Shown: positions 4,974 through 14,227 of the stretch, one piece after another | How positions within the stretch are numbered: the stretch's first letter is position 1 | Layout: each line of letters opens with the position of its first letter | Source of the DNA: Clostridiales bacterium | GTDB lineage: Bacteria > Bacillota > Clostridia > Oscillospirales > Oscillospiraceae | Assembly: GCA_014799565.1 (NCBI GenBank) | Contig: JAAVHT010000057.1 | Location: 1 to 34,986, forward strand | Direction of reading: 5' to 3' | DNA: 34,986 nucleotides | Notes under the pieces: model-generated | Seen by the model: only the letters and a program-made list of their open reading frames with translations | Told to the model about the DNA's origin: nothing | The model's database searches: none | Made by a program: the position numbers and the translations under genes

Positions 4974-7502
4974 ATGGCTCAGCAGTCCGCGCAATTCCAA
5001 CAGGCTCCGCCCCCCAAACGGCGGCGGGACGATGATTCTTCCCAGAAGAGGGACGATAGCGACCGCCGCCGGCGGGAGGAGCGGGCCGCCCGCGCTCCCA
5101 GGGAACCGGAGCGCATTTTCCCTGACCCGAAAATGGGGCTTACCACCGCCCAGGCGTCCGAGCTTCTGGAGCGGGGCATGGGCAACGAGGCGCCGGCCTC
5201 CAACGCCAAATCTACCCGCCAGATCATCCGGGAGAATACGCTGACCTTCTTCAACCTGGTGTTTGTGGTGCTGGCCGCGCTGCTGGTGCTGGTAGGGGAC
5301 TTCAAAGATATGACGTTCCTGGCCATTGCCGTGGTCAACTCTGTCATCGGCATCATGCAGCAGCTTCGCTCCCGGGCCACCCTGGAGAAGCTGTCGCTCA
5401 TCAGCGAGAGCCGGGTGAAGGTGGTGCGGGATGGGCAGCTTGGCACCGTCCCCGTCCACAAGCTGGTGCGGGAGGACATTGTGGAGCTGGGGGCAGGGGA
5501 TCAGATCCCCGCTGACGGCCCGGTGATGTCCGGCCAGGTGACGGTGAACGAGGCCCTTATCACCGGTGAGGCCGATCCCATTACCAAGAATGTGGGAGAC
5601 GAACTGCTCAGCGGCAGTTTTGTGGTGTCCGGCAAGTGCCGCGCCCGGCTGGATCGGGTGGGCTCCGCCAGCTACGCCGCCCGGCTGTCTCTGGAGGCTA
5701 AGGCCGACCAGGGGGTGGGCCGCTCGGAGATGATGAAGTCGCTGGACAAGTTGATCCGCTTCATCGGCTTTGCCCTGATCCCCATCGGCGCGGCCCTGTT
5801 TTACAACGAGCTGATGCTTCAGGAAAACACCTTTTCCGAGGCCGTTCCCGCCGTGGTGGCGGCGCTCATCGGCATGATCCCCGAGGGGCTGTATCTGCTC
5901 ACCAGCGTGGCGCTGGCGGTGTCTGTCATGCGGCTGGCCAAACGGGAGACCCTGGTGCATGAGCTTTCCGCTGTGGAGACCCTGGCCCATGTGGATGTTT
6001 TGTGCGTGGACAAGACGGGCACCATCACCCAGCCGGAAATGACCGTGCGGGAAGTGGTTCCCCTGGACGAGGATCGCTGCCCCATGTCCCGGGTGGAGGA
6101 GATCCTCAACGCCTATTACCAGGCCATTGACGCGGATAACGACACCGCCCGGGCTATGGCGGAGCGGTTCAACAAATCCTCAGTCTGGCAGGTGGCCAGC
6201 ACCGTACCCTTTACCTCGGCCAACAAATGGTCGGCGGTGGTGTTCAAGTCCTACGGAGCTTACGTTGTCGGCGCGCCGGAGTTCATTATGAAGGCCCGGT
6301 ATGCTGATCTGGAGCATATGGTGACCCCGTACCAGGAGCAGGGGTGCCGGGTGCTGTTGCTGGCCAAATGCGCCGGCGCCGCCATGGATAGGGGGCTTAC
6401 CGGCCCGGTTGAGCCTCTGGCTCTGGCGGTGATCAACAATCCGATCCGGGAGGAGGCCCCCAAGACCTTCCAATACTTTGCCCAGCAGGGGGTCACCGTC
6501 AAGGTGATCTCCGGGGACAACCCGTCCACCGTGTCCGCTGTGGCCGTCCAGGCGGGTATCGCCGGAGCGGATCGCTTTGTGGATGCCGCCACGCTGAAGG
6601 AGCCAGCCGACTACGCCCGGGCGGTGCGGGATTATAACGTATTCGGCCGGGTGACCCCGGATCAGAAGCGCAAGCTGGTAAAGGCGCTGCAAAGGGCGGG
6701 GCATACGGTAGCCATGACTGGCGACGGCGTGAACGATGTGCTGGCTCTCAAAGACGCGGACTGCGGCATCGCCATGGCCTCCGGCTCGGAGGCGGCTTGC
6801 CAGGTGGCCCAGGTAGTCCTTCTGGACTCCAACTTTGCCTCTATGCCCGAGGTGGTGCAGGAGGGGCGGCGGGTCATCAACAACATCCAGCGGGCGGCAG
6901 CTCTCTATCTAGTGAAGAACATTATGTCGCTGTTCCTGTCCCTTATCAATCTGTTTGTGGGATTCCCGTACCCGTTTGTCCCCATTCAGCTCACCCTCAT
7001 CAGCGCCCTGACCATCGGCGCGCCCTCCTTTGTGCTGGCGCTGGAGCCCAACCACGAGATCGTGAAGGGGCACTTTATGACCAACGTCCTGCGGCGCGCC
7101 CTGCCGGGAGGGCTGACCAATGTGCTGCTCATCGTGGGCATTGAGCTGTTCACCTTCGCGTTTGATTTTGAGCGGGTCACCCTGTCCACGCTGGCCACCG
7201 TCATCATGGGCGAGGTGGGTCTGCTGGTGCTGTACTATATCTCCAAGCCTCTGGACTGGAAGCGGTGGACTCTGCTGGGCACCATGTCGACGGCCTTTGT
7301 CATCGCGGTGCTGGGCTTCGGCCCCATGTTTGAGATTTCGCCCCTGGACTTCCAGGCGGGGCTGGTCATTGTGGTGTTCCTCATGCTCACTCCTTCGGTG
7401 ATTTTCGTGTTTGAGCGGGCGTTTGAGCTGATGGAACTGCTTGCGGCTCTGTGTAAAAAGAAATTCGGTAAACCAAAGCGTGTCGCAGTGCGGGGGCGGT
7501 GA
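4974..7502 (+). CDS. P-type cation-transporting ATPase (CtpE-like)
   Basis: An 842-residue P-type ATPase. The phosphorylated Asp is D346 in D-K-T-G-T; the actuator motif is T-G-E-A-D; the hinge motif T-G-D-G-V-N-D lies near 582-588. Ten hydrophobic segments fit the P2-like layout (two, two, six). The fourth membrane segment contains I-P-E-G-L-Y-L-L-T-S, a pattern I associate with the CtpE branch (mycobacterial CtpE is implicated in Ca2+ uptake), so Ca2+ or another divalent cation is likely but not proven. No N-terminal metal-binding domain with CxxC is present; instead the first ~50 residues are a charged R/D/P-rich tail. ATG 4974 is chosen because AAAAGGAG lies about 9 bases upstream; the extension to 4929 overlaps the promoter. 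Monocistronic. Confidence 0.88.
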   Translation: MAQQSAQFQQAPPPKRRRDDDSSQKRDDSDRRRREERAARAPREPERIFPDPKMGLTTAQASELLERGMGNEAPASNAKSTRQIIRENTLTFFNLVFVVLAALLVLVGDFKDMTFLAIAVVNSVIGIMQQLRSRATLEKLSLISESRVKVVRDGQLGTVPVHKLVREDIVELGAGDQIPADGPVMSGQVTVNEALITGEADPITKNVGDELLSGSFVVSGKCRARLDRVGSASYAARLSLEAKADQGVGRSEMMKSLDKLIRFIGFALIPIGAALFYNELMLQENTFSEAVPAVVAALIGMIPEGLYLLTSVALAVSVMRLAKRETLVHELSAVETLAHVDVLCVDKTGTITQPEMTVREVVPLDEDRCPMSRVEEILNAYYQAIDADNDTARAMAERFNKSSVWQVASTVPFTSANKWSAVVFKSYGAYVVGAPEFIMKARYADLEHMVTPYQEQGCRVLLLAKCAGAAMDRGLTGPVEPLALAVINNPIREEAPKTFQYFAQQGVTVKVISGDNPSTVSAVAVQAGIAGADRFVDAATLKEPADYARAVRDYNVFGRVTPDQKRKLVKALQRAGHTVAMTGDGVNDVLALKDADCGIAMASGSEAACQVAQVVLLDSNFASMPEVVQEGRRVINNIQRAAALYLVKNIMSLFLSLINLFVGFPYPFVPIQLTLISALTIGAPSFVLALEPNHEIVKGHFMTNVLRRALPGGLTNVLLIVGIELFTFAFDFERVTLSTLATVIMGEVGLLVLYYISKPLDWKRWTLLGTMSTAFVIAVLGFGPMFEISPLDFQAGLVIVVFLMLTPSVIFVFERAFELMELLAALCKKKFGKPKRVAVRGR

Positions 7503-7583
7503 CCCTCTGAAGAGAGGCAGAAACCCGGCTTACCACAATCTGAACGTATAGTGATCGTTCGCTCAAGCAGAATTCGACCAGAT

Positions 7584-7621
7584 AAGCGGCGCATAGACAG
7601 AGTTCCATGCGCCGCTTTTTT
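7584..7621 (+). terminator. Rho-independent terminator of the P-type ATPase gene
   Basis: AAGCGGCGCAT (7584-7594) and ATGCGCCGCTT (7607-7617) are perfectly complementary around a 12-base loop and run into a T6 tract (7616-7621). The 80 bases between the ATPase stop and this hairpin hold nothing I recognise. Confidence 0.85.
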
Positions 7622-7646
7622 GTTCGGTTTTATAATAAAAAAGGCG

Positions 7647-7675
7647 TTGCGGCAATCCTATCATTATGGTAGAAT
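7647..7675 (+). promoter_or_regulatory. Promoter of the HTH-methyltransferase gene
   Basis: TTGCGG (7647-7652) and TAGAAT (7670-7675) are 17 bases apart, with TGG directly before the -10 (extended -10). The start site would be near 7682, about 35 bases before the chosen ATG. Confidence 0.65.
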
Positions 7676-7716
7676 AGGGACGGTCAAAAGTTTCGTGAGA
7701 AAAGGGAATGAAACCG

Positions 7717-9126
7717 ATGGATAATGTGGGCGATTTGCTGACTGTTCAGGATGCGGCAAATAGGCTGAAGGTCACGCCTCAATATGTGAGAAAGCTGATC
7801 AAAGAGCAAAAGCTCAAGGCCGCGAGGGTCAGTTCTCAATGGGTGGTCAGGCAGGAAGATTTAGAATCATACATAAAAGAATTCGATGTAATGATTGAGC
7901 CGGACGATCACGAAAGATTGAATTCGGACATTCCGGATATCGTTGCCTTAAGCTTCTTTTCAGGCGCTATGGGCCTGGATATCGGAATGAGCAATGGCGG
8001 CATCCATGCTCTGCTTGCCTGTGAATGGAATAAATATTGCCGGATGACAATTGCACAGAATGAACCGGAAATGGCGCTCATTGGAGACATCAATCAATAT
8101 GAGCCGGAGGAAATTCTGCGCCTGGCCAAGATCCCTGAAGGACGAAAGGTTGACGTCATTTTTGGCGGCCCGCCGTGTCAGGCGTTCAGCACCGCTGGCG
8201 CCAGGCGGGCGCTCAATGATGAGAGGGGAAACGTCTTTTTAAGGTACATTGCAATCATTGATAAGATTAGGCCCACTTATGTTGTCATTGAGAACGTTCG
8301 CGGCCTGTTGTCGGCTCCGTATCCCTATGCGGATGTGACGGATCCGATCAAAGGGGGGGCGCTTTGCGTTATTTTGGATCGATTAAAGTCTGCTGGATAT
8401 ACGATTTCCTTTGAGCTGTATAACGCCGCGAATTTTGGTTCTCCTCAAATCCGGGAGCGCGTTGTCATGATTGGCAAGCTGGGGAATGAAAAGGTTTCGT
8501 ACCTTTCGCCCACGCACGATGAGAACGGCGATTATGGGCTGAAGCCATGGAGGACTTTGGAGGAAGCGGTGGGCGACATTGAGGAGAAGGAGCACCACTT
8601 TGTGGAGTTCCCGGAAAAGCGCCTGAAGTTTTATCGTATGTTGACCCAAGGACAGTATTGGAAAAACCTCCCCCCGGAAGCGCAAGAGGAGGCAATGGGT
8701 TCAAAATTAAAGCTTGGCGGGGGAAAAACCGGTTTTTACAGACGCCTGAGCTTCAATAAGCCCTCGCCAACGCTTGTGACGGATCCCACCATGCCCGCTA
8801 CCGATCTTTGTCATCCCACGGAAGACCGTCCGCTAAGTGTGGAAGAATATAAGCGGATTCAAGAATTTCCGGATGATTGGAACATATGCGGGCCGATCAA
8901 TGAGCAATACAAGCAGATTGGAAACGCGGTTCCGATCAGGCTCGGTGAGGCAATCGCCAAAACGATTGTCGCTGATATGCGCGGTGAAAAGCTCCCTCAA
9001 ATTCCGGGGTTCTTGTATTCGCGATATAAAAATACCAGCGATAAAACATGGAGCATCTCAATGGACAAGCTCTTGGAAAAAGCGCGAGCCGCCCAAACTC
9101 AAGAGGAGAATGAGCAGCTTTTATAA
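7717..9126 (+). CDS. DNA (cytosine-5) methyltransferase with N-terminal excisionase-type HTH
   Basis: A 469-residue protein. Residues about 5-58 form an excisionase/MerR-type helix-turn-helix (L-T-V-Q-D-A-A-N-R-L...V-R-K-L-I...W-V-V-R-Q-E-D-L). The remainder is a complete C5 methyltransferase: motif I F-F-S-G-A-M-G-L-D, motif IV G-G-P-P-C-Q with catalytic C154, motif VI E-N-V-R, motif VIII Q-I-R-E-R, and motif X Q-I-G-N-A-V-P. ATG 7717 has GGGA at a normal distance; ATG 7708 is only 1-2 bases from it. The gene stands alone between two terminators, with no restriction endonuclease, Vsr or specificity gene beside it. It is clearly AT-richer than its neighbours (about half G+C over the first 120 bases I counted), suggesting horizontal acquisition. 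The target sequence cannot be read from the protein. Confidence 0.92.
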   Translation: MDNVGDLLTVQDAANRLKVTPQYVRKLIKEQKLKAARVSSQWVVRQEDLESYIKEFDVMIEPDDHERLNSDIPDIVALSFFSGAMGLDIGMSNGGIHALLACEWNKYCRMTIAQNEPEMALIGDINQYEPEEILRLAKIPEGRKVDVIFGGPPCQAFSTAGARRALNDERGNVFLRYIAIIDKIRPTYVVIENVRGLLSAPYPYADVTDPIKGGALCVILDRLKSAGYTISFELYNAANFGSPQIRERVVMIGKLGNEKVSYLSPTHDENGDYGLKPWRTLEEAVGDIEEKEHHFVEFPEKRLKFYRMLTQGQYWKNLPPEAQEEAMGSKLKLGGGKTGFYRRLSFNKPSPTLVTDPTMPATDLCHPTEDRPLSVEEYKRIQEFPDDWNICGPINEQYKQIGNAVPIRLGEAIAKTIVADMRGEKLPQIPGFLYSRYKNTSDKTWSISMDKLLEKARAAQTQEENEQLL

Positions 9127-9137
9127 CTCCTCTTAGG

Positions 9138-9171
9138 AAAGACGGCGTGACCAAAGCCACGCCGTCTTTTT
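9138..9171. terminator. Bidirectional terminator between the methyltransferase and nifU
   Basis: AAAGACGGCGTG (9138-9149) and CACGCCGTCTTT (9158-9169) form a perfect 12-bp stem with an 8-base loop. T-runs exist on both strands (9167-9171 on plus), so it can serve both convergent genes. Confidence 0.88.
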
Positions 9172-9198
9172 GAATATTGCAGTTTGAAGGTGTTTGTT

Positions 9199-9634
9199 TT
9201 ACTCCTCGGGCTCCTGATGGTCGTGCTCATGGCAGCAAGAGCAGTCGCCGTTGCAAAACTGATCCGGCTCGTATGCGATGCCGTTCTTGTCGTAGTAATC
9301 CTTGATGGCGGCGCGCACGGCCTCCTCGGCCAGCACGGAGCAGTGGATCTTGTGAGCGGGCAGGCCGTCCAGAGCCTCCACCACCGCCTGGTTGGTGAGA
9401 GCCAGGGCCTCCTCCACCTTCTTACCCTTGATGAGCTCGGTAGCCATGGAGCTGGTGGCGATGGCGCTGCCGCAGCCAAAGGTCTCGAACTTCACATCGA
9501 CAATAACGCCGTCCTCGATTTTGAGGTACATCTTCATGATGTCGCCGCACTTGGCGTTGCCCACCTCGCCCACGCCGTCGGCGTCGGCAATCTCACCCAC
9601 GTTGCGGGGGTTGCGGAAATGATCCATCACTTTT

Positions 9635-9648
<14 letters not shown>
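9199..9648 (-). CDS. nifU: NifU/IscU-like Fe-S cluster scaffold protein
   Basis: A 149-residue IscU-fold scaffold. The three cluster-ligand cysteines are C34 (A-K-C-G-D), C59 (F-G-C-G-S) and C103 (I-H-C-S-V). It accepts sulfur from the cysteine desulfurase encoded just upstream, which overlaps its start by 14 bases, and builds clusters for transfer to apoproteins. The start at 9648 has GAGAGGAG 7-9 bases upstream. The C-terminus after about residue 131 is unusual for a plain IscU: a C-N-G-D-C-S-C-C-H-E-H-D-H stretch rich in Cys and His, likely an extra metal-binding tail. The NifU C-terminal Nfu domain is absent. Confidence 0.92.
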
Positions 9649-10822
<1,174 letters not shown>

Positions 10823-10908
10823 ACTTGATCCATCTCCTTATCGTTGAGCGTCCAAGACATCGCAAAACAGGCAAGGTGTGACAGCCTTGAACGTTTGGTT
10901 TCGCCCAA

Positions 10909-10937
10909 ATCATACCGTAAAAAGCATACCTTGTCAA
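10909..10937 (-). promoter_or_regulatory. Promoter of nifS-nifU
   Basis: On the minus strand a consensus TTGACA (10937-10932) and TATGAT (10914-10909) are 17 bases apart. Transcription would start near 10902, leaving an 80-base leader that contains a short CAAGG/CCTTG inverted repeat at 10872-10889. Confidence 0.8.
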
Positions 10938-10991
10938 TAGGAATTATAGAAATTCTTCCAATGAAATATGGGAAAAAGATGAATAAGGCTG

Positions 10992-11037
10992 GAATATATT
11001 CAAGGAAAATGAATGAATATCTGAATATGTGGAATAT
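10992..11037. repeat. Cluster of four GAATAT repeats between nifS and argG
   Basis: GAATAT occurs at 10992, 11015, 11023 and 11032; the last three are spaced 8 and 9 bases. The first is part of GAATATATTC, a perfect 10-bp palindrome. The block lies 50-90 bases upstream of the argG -35. ArgR/AhrC boxes contain TGAAT/ATTCA half-sites, so this is a candidate arginine operator, although the spacing does not match the 18-bp box. Confidence 0.35.
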
Positions 11038-11084
11038 CGACCAGAAATCCTGGGAGAAACTCGAATAATTATGCAAAAAATCAC

Positions 11085-11113
11085 TTGCCAACGGCGGAGC
11101 AGGGTAGTATACT
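11085..11113 (+). promoter_or_regulatory. Promoter of the arginine operon
   Basis: TTGCCA (11085-11090) and TATACT (11108-11113) are 17 bases apart. The start site would be near 11120, about 50 bases before the argG start codon. No clear ArgR box overlaps it; AT-rich repeats lie further upstream. Confidence 0.72.
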
Positions 11114-11168
11114 TTTACAAATAGCACAGACGGGTATTTTGCGGCTGTAGAAAATGGAGGGAATCATT

Positions 11169-12383
11169 GTGACTGACGTGAAAAAAGTAGTGCTGGCCTA
11201 CTCCGGCGGGCTGGATACATCCATTATTATCCCCTGGCTGAAGGAAAATTACAACAACCCTGAGATTATCGCCGTGTCCGCCGACGTGGGCCAGGGCGAT
11301 GAACTGGATGGCCTGGAGGAGAAGGCCATCAAAACCGGCGCGTCCAAGCTGTATATCGAAGATCTCACTGACGTGATGGTGGACGAGGTGATTATCCCGT
11401 CTATGATGATGGGGGCCAAGTATGAGGACTATCTGCTGGGCACCGCGTTTGCCCGGCCTGTCATCGCCCGCCGCCTGGTGGAGATTGCTAAGCAGGAGGG
11501 GGCCGACGCCATCTGCCACGGCTGCACCGGCAAAGGCAACGACCAAGTTCGTTTCGAGCTGGCCATCAAGCGCTTTGCGCCCGAGATGCGCATCATCGCG
11601 CCCTGGCGTGAGTGGGACATCAAGGGCCGGGATGAGGAGATTGATTATGCTGAGGCTCACAACGTGCCCTTGAAGATTTCCCGGGAGACCAACTATTCCA
11701 AGGATAAGAACCTGTGGCACCTGAGCCATGAGGGCCTGGATCTGGAGGATCCCGCCAACGAGCCGCTGTACGACAAGCCCGGCTTCCTGGAGATGGGCGT
11801 TTCCCCTGCCATGGCCCCCGACGCCCCCGCTTACGTCACCCTGGATTTTGAAAAGGGCTGGCCGGTGGCCATCGACGGGGAGAAGATGAAGGCGTCCGAT
11901 ATTATCCGCAAGCTGAACAAGCTGGGCGGGGACAACGGCATCGGTCTGCTGGACATCGTGGAGAACCGTCTGGTGGGCATGAAGGACCGGGGCGTGTACG
12001 AGACCCCGGGCGGCTCCATCCTCTACCGGGCCCACGAGGTGCTGGAGATGATCACCGTGGACAAGGACACCAAGCACATGAAATCCAAGCTGGCGGTGGA
12101 TTTCGCTGACCTGGTCTACAACGGCAAGTGGTTCACCCCCCTGCGGGAGGCCCTCCAGGCTTTTGCTGTGGACACCCAGAAGCACGTCACCGGGCAGGTA
12201 AAGCTGAAGCTGTATAAGGGCAACATCATCACCTCCGCTGTCACCTCTCCCGAGACGCTGTACTCCGAGAACCTGGTGACCTTTGAGGAGAGCGACTACG
12301 ACCAAAAGGACTCCCAGGGCTTCATTAACCTGTGGGGCCTGCCGGACAAGGTTCAGGCGCTGCGGGAGCAGGGGAAGCTGTAA
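11169..12383 (+). CDS. argG: Argininosuccinate synthase
   Basis: A 404-residue enzyme that joins citrulline and aspartate using ATP, step seven of arginine synthesis. The PP-loop S-G-G-L-D-T-S is at residues 12-18, and [13 protein letters not shown] further on is the citrulline/aspartate-binding hallmark. GTG 11169 is chosen because GGAGGG lies 7-8 bases upstream and because family members begin a few residues before K-x-V-L-A-Y-S-G-G; the ATG at 11154 lies within that ribosome binding site. It is the first gene of the arg operon, with argH 53 bases downstream beyond a small GC-rich hairpin (12389-12412). Confidence 0.97.
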   Translation: MTDVKKVVLAYSGGLDTSIIIPWLKENYNNPEIIAVSADVGQGDELDGLEEKAIKTGASKLYIEDLTDVMVDEVIIPSMMMGAKYEDYLLGTAFARPVIARRLVEIAKQEGADAICHGCTGKGNDQVRFELAIKRFAPEMRIIAPWREWDIKGRDEEIDYAEAHNVPLKISRETNYSKDKNLWHLSHEGLDLEDPANEPLYDKPGFLEMGVSPAMAPDAPAYVTLDFEKGWPVAIDGEKMKASDIIRKLNKLGGDNGIGLLDIVENRLVGMKDRGVYETPGGSILYRAHEVLEMITVDKDTKHMKSKLAVDFADLVYNGKWFTPLREALQAFAVDTQKHVTGQVKLKLYKGNIITSAVTSPETLYSENLVTFEESDYDQKDSQGFINLWGLPDKVQALREQGKL

Positions 12384-12436
12384 AATATCATGCGGGCGGC
12401 CGTCGGCCGTCCGCCCCATGAACAGGAGCGATTTCT

Positions 12437-13825
12437 ATGAAACTCTGGGCGGGCCGTTTCCAGAAGGAGACAGACACCCTGGTAAACGACTTCAACTCGT
12501 CCATCGGCTTTGACGCCCGGCTGTACGAGCAGGATATCCGCGGTTCCATGGCCCATGCCGCCATGCTGGGCAGGACCGGCATCATCGAACAGCGTGAGGC
12601 GGAGAAGATCGTGGAGGGGCTTCAGGCCATTCTGGCGGATATCGAGGCCGACCAGGTGGAGTTCTCCCTGGATAATGAGGACATCCACATGAACATTGAG
12701 GCCCTGCTCACCGAGCGCATCGGCCAGACGGGCAAGCGGCTGCACACCGCCCGCTCCCGCAACGACCAGGTAGCCACGGACTTCCGGCTGTATGTGAAGG
12801 AGGAGATCCCCAGCATCATTGGTCTGTTGCTGGATCTGGAAAATGTGCTGGTGAAAAAAGCCAAGGCCAATCTGTCCACCGTGATGCCCGGTTACACCCA
12901 TTTGCAACGGGCCCAGCCCACCACTTTCGGCCACTACATGATGGCCTATGCCAATATGCTCAAGCGGGACATCACCCGGCTGGAGGACTGTTTGGAGCGG
13001 ATGGATGAGTGCCCGCTGGGCTCCGGCGCGCTGGCCACCTCCACCTATCCTGTGGATCGGTTCCAGACCGCCGCCGGCCTGGGTTTTGCCAAGCCCACAG
13101 ACAACTCCATGGACTCGGTGTCCGACCGGGATTATGCCATTGAGCTGCTGTCGGCGCTGTCCATCCTGATGATGCACCTGTCCCGATTCTCCGAGGAGAT
13201 TATCCTGTGGTGTTCCTGGGAGTTCAAGTTTGTGGAGCTTGACGACGCCTATTCCACCGGTTCGTCCATCATGCCCCAGAAGAAAAATCCCGATGTGGCC
13301 GAGTTGGTTCGGGGCAAGACGGGGCGGGTGTACGGCTCGCTCATCACCCTGCTCACCGTGATGAAGGGCCTGCCCCTGGCCTACAACAAGGATATGCAGG
13401 AGGATAAGGAGCCGGTGTTCGACGCCATCGACACGGTGGAGCTGTGTGTCCCCGTATTCGCCGCCATGCTGGACACCCTGACAGTGAAGGACAAGAACAT
13501 GGCCCGGGCGGCGTCGGTGGGCTTCATCAACGCCACCGACTGCGCCGATTACCTGGTGAAGAAGGGGATGCCTTTCCGGGAGGCGTACATGATTGTGGGC
13601 CGGCTGGTTCATATGTGTATCCGTACAGGAGAAAGCCTTGACACCCTGCCTTTGAAGGACTTCCGGGCCATCTCCCCGCTCTTCGATGAGAGCGTGTACG
13701 ACGCCCTCCAGCTCAATACCTGCGTCAATGAGCGCAAGGTATACGGAGGCCCGTCGGAGGAAAGCGTGAAAAAGCAGATCGAACTCATTGAGGAATTTGT
13801 GGCCCAACGAAAGACGGAGGCGTAA
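12437..13825 (+). CDS. argH: Argininosuccinate lyase
   Basis: A 462-residue fumarase-superfamily enzyme that splits argininosuccinate into arginine and fumarate, the last step of the pathway. The superfamily signature G-S-S-I-M-P-Q-K-K-N-P starts at residue 275 and carries the catalytic serine loop. H-T-A-R-S-R-N-D-Q and Y-T-H-L-Q-R-A-Q-P, which hold substrate and catalytic His residues, are intact. Length is typical. AGGAG lies about 8 bases before ATG 12437. The following PAS-domain gene begins one base after its stop codon, so they are translated together. Confidence 0.97.
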   Translation: MKLWAGRFQKETDTLVNDFNSSIGFDARLYEQDIRGSMAHAAMLGRTGIIEQREAEKIVEGLQAILADIEADQVEFSLDNEDIHMNIEALLTERIGQTGKRLHTARSRNDQVATDFRLYVKEEIPSIIGLLLDLENVLVKKAKANLSTVMPGYTHLQRAQPTTFGHYMMAYANMLKRDITRLEDCLERMDECPLGSGALATSTYPVDRFQTAAGLGFAKPTDNSMDSVSDRDYAIELLSALSILMMHLSRFSEEIILWCSWEFKFVELDDAYSTGSSIMPQKKNPDVAELVRGKTGRVYGSLITLLTVMKGLPLAYNKDMQEDKEPVFDAIDTVELCVPVFAAMLDTLTVKDKNMARAASVGFINATDCADYLVKKGMPFREAYMIVGRLVHMCIRTGESLDTLPLKDFRAISPLFDESVYDALQLNTCVNERKVYGGPSEESVKKQIELIEEFVAQRKTEA

Positions 13826-13826
13826 T

Positions 13827-14204
13827 ATGGATCTGTTTCCCTACTTCAAAAGTGTTCTGGAACAGGATCGCAGCGCGGTGGTGTTATGCGATCTGGAGCA
13901 CACGATCATCTACATGAATCCCGCAGCAGGAGAGCGGTATGTGAAATACGGCGGTATGGAGCTGGTGGGCAAGAGCCTTCTGGACTGCCACTCGCCCCAG
14001 GCCAATGAGATGATTAAAAAAGTTGTGGCATGGTTCCAAGAAAGTTCGGAACATAATCTGATCTATACCTTCCGGAATGAGAAAGAAAACAAGGATGTGT
14101 ACATGGTGGCGCTGAGGAGCGACGATGGAACGCTCATCGGCTACTACGAAAAGCACGAGTACCGCAGCCGGGAGGCCATGAAGCTGTACGATTTCAAGCC
14201 GTAA
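13827..14204 (+). CDS. Small PAS-domain protein within the arginine operon
   Basis: A 125-residue protein made of a single PAS domain. The pattern D-L-E-H-T-I-I-Y-M-N-P-A-A near residues 22-34, followed by V-G-K-S-L-L-D-C-H and a C-terminal Y-M-V-A-L-R-S-D-D-G-T-L-I-G-Y-Y-E strand pair, matches the PAS fold. There is no kinase, HTH, GGDEF or other output domain. GGAGG sits 6 bases before ATG 13827, which follows the argH stop by one base; argC begins 23 bases after its end. It is not a known arginine enzyme. It may sense a ligand or redox state and bind a pathway enzyme or regulator, but this is a guess. A heme- or flavin-binding residue is not obvious. Confidence 0.8.
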   Translation: MDLFPYFKSVLEQDRSAVVLCDLEHTIIYMNPAAGERYVKYGGMELVGKSLLDCHSPQANEMIKKVVAWFQESSEHNLIYTFRNEKENKDVYMVALRSDDGTLIGYYEKHEYRSREAMKLYDFKP

Positions 14205-14227
14205 ACGCGGCATAGGACGTGAACAGA

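Noticed and set aside
7503-7583. Possible tRNA or small RNA after the P-type ATPase
   Set aside because: A segment with TTCGACC looked like a T-arm, but no acceptor or anticodon stem could be formed around it.
7717-9126. Complete restriction-modification system
   Set aside because: No endonuclease, Vsr or specificity gene is encoded between the flanking terminators or in the adjacent genes.
10844-11068. 74-codon plus-strand frame in the nifS-argG intergenic region
   Set aside because: It overlaps the strong nifS promoter and leader, lacks a ribosome binding site, and its composition looks like intergenic AT-rich DNA.
11115-13807. Two long minus-strand frames (434 and 484 codons) opposite argG and argH
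   Set aside because: Shadows of conserved enzymes; no start signals or recognisable motifs.
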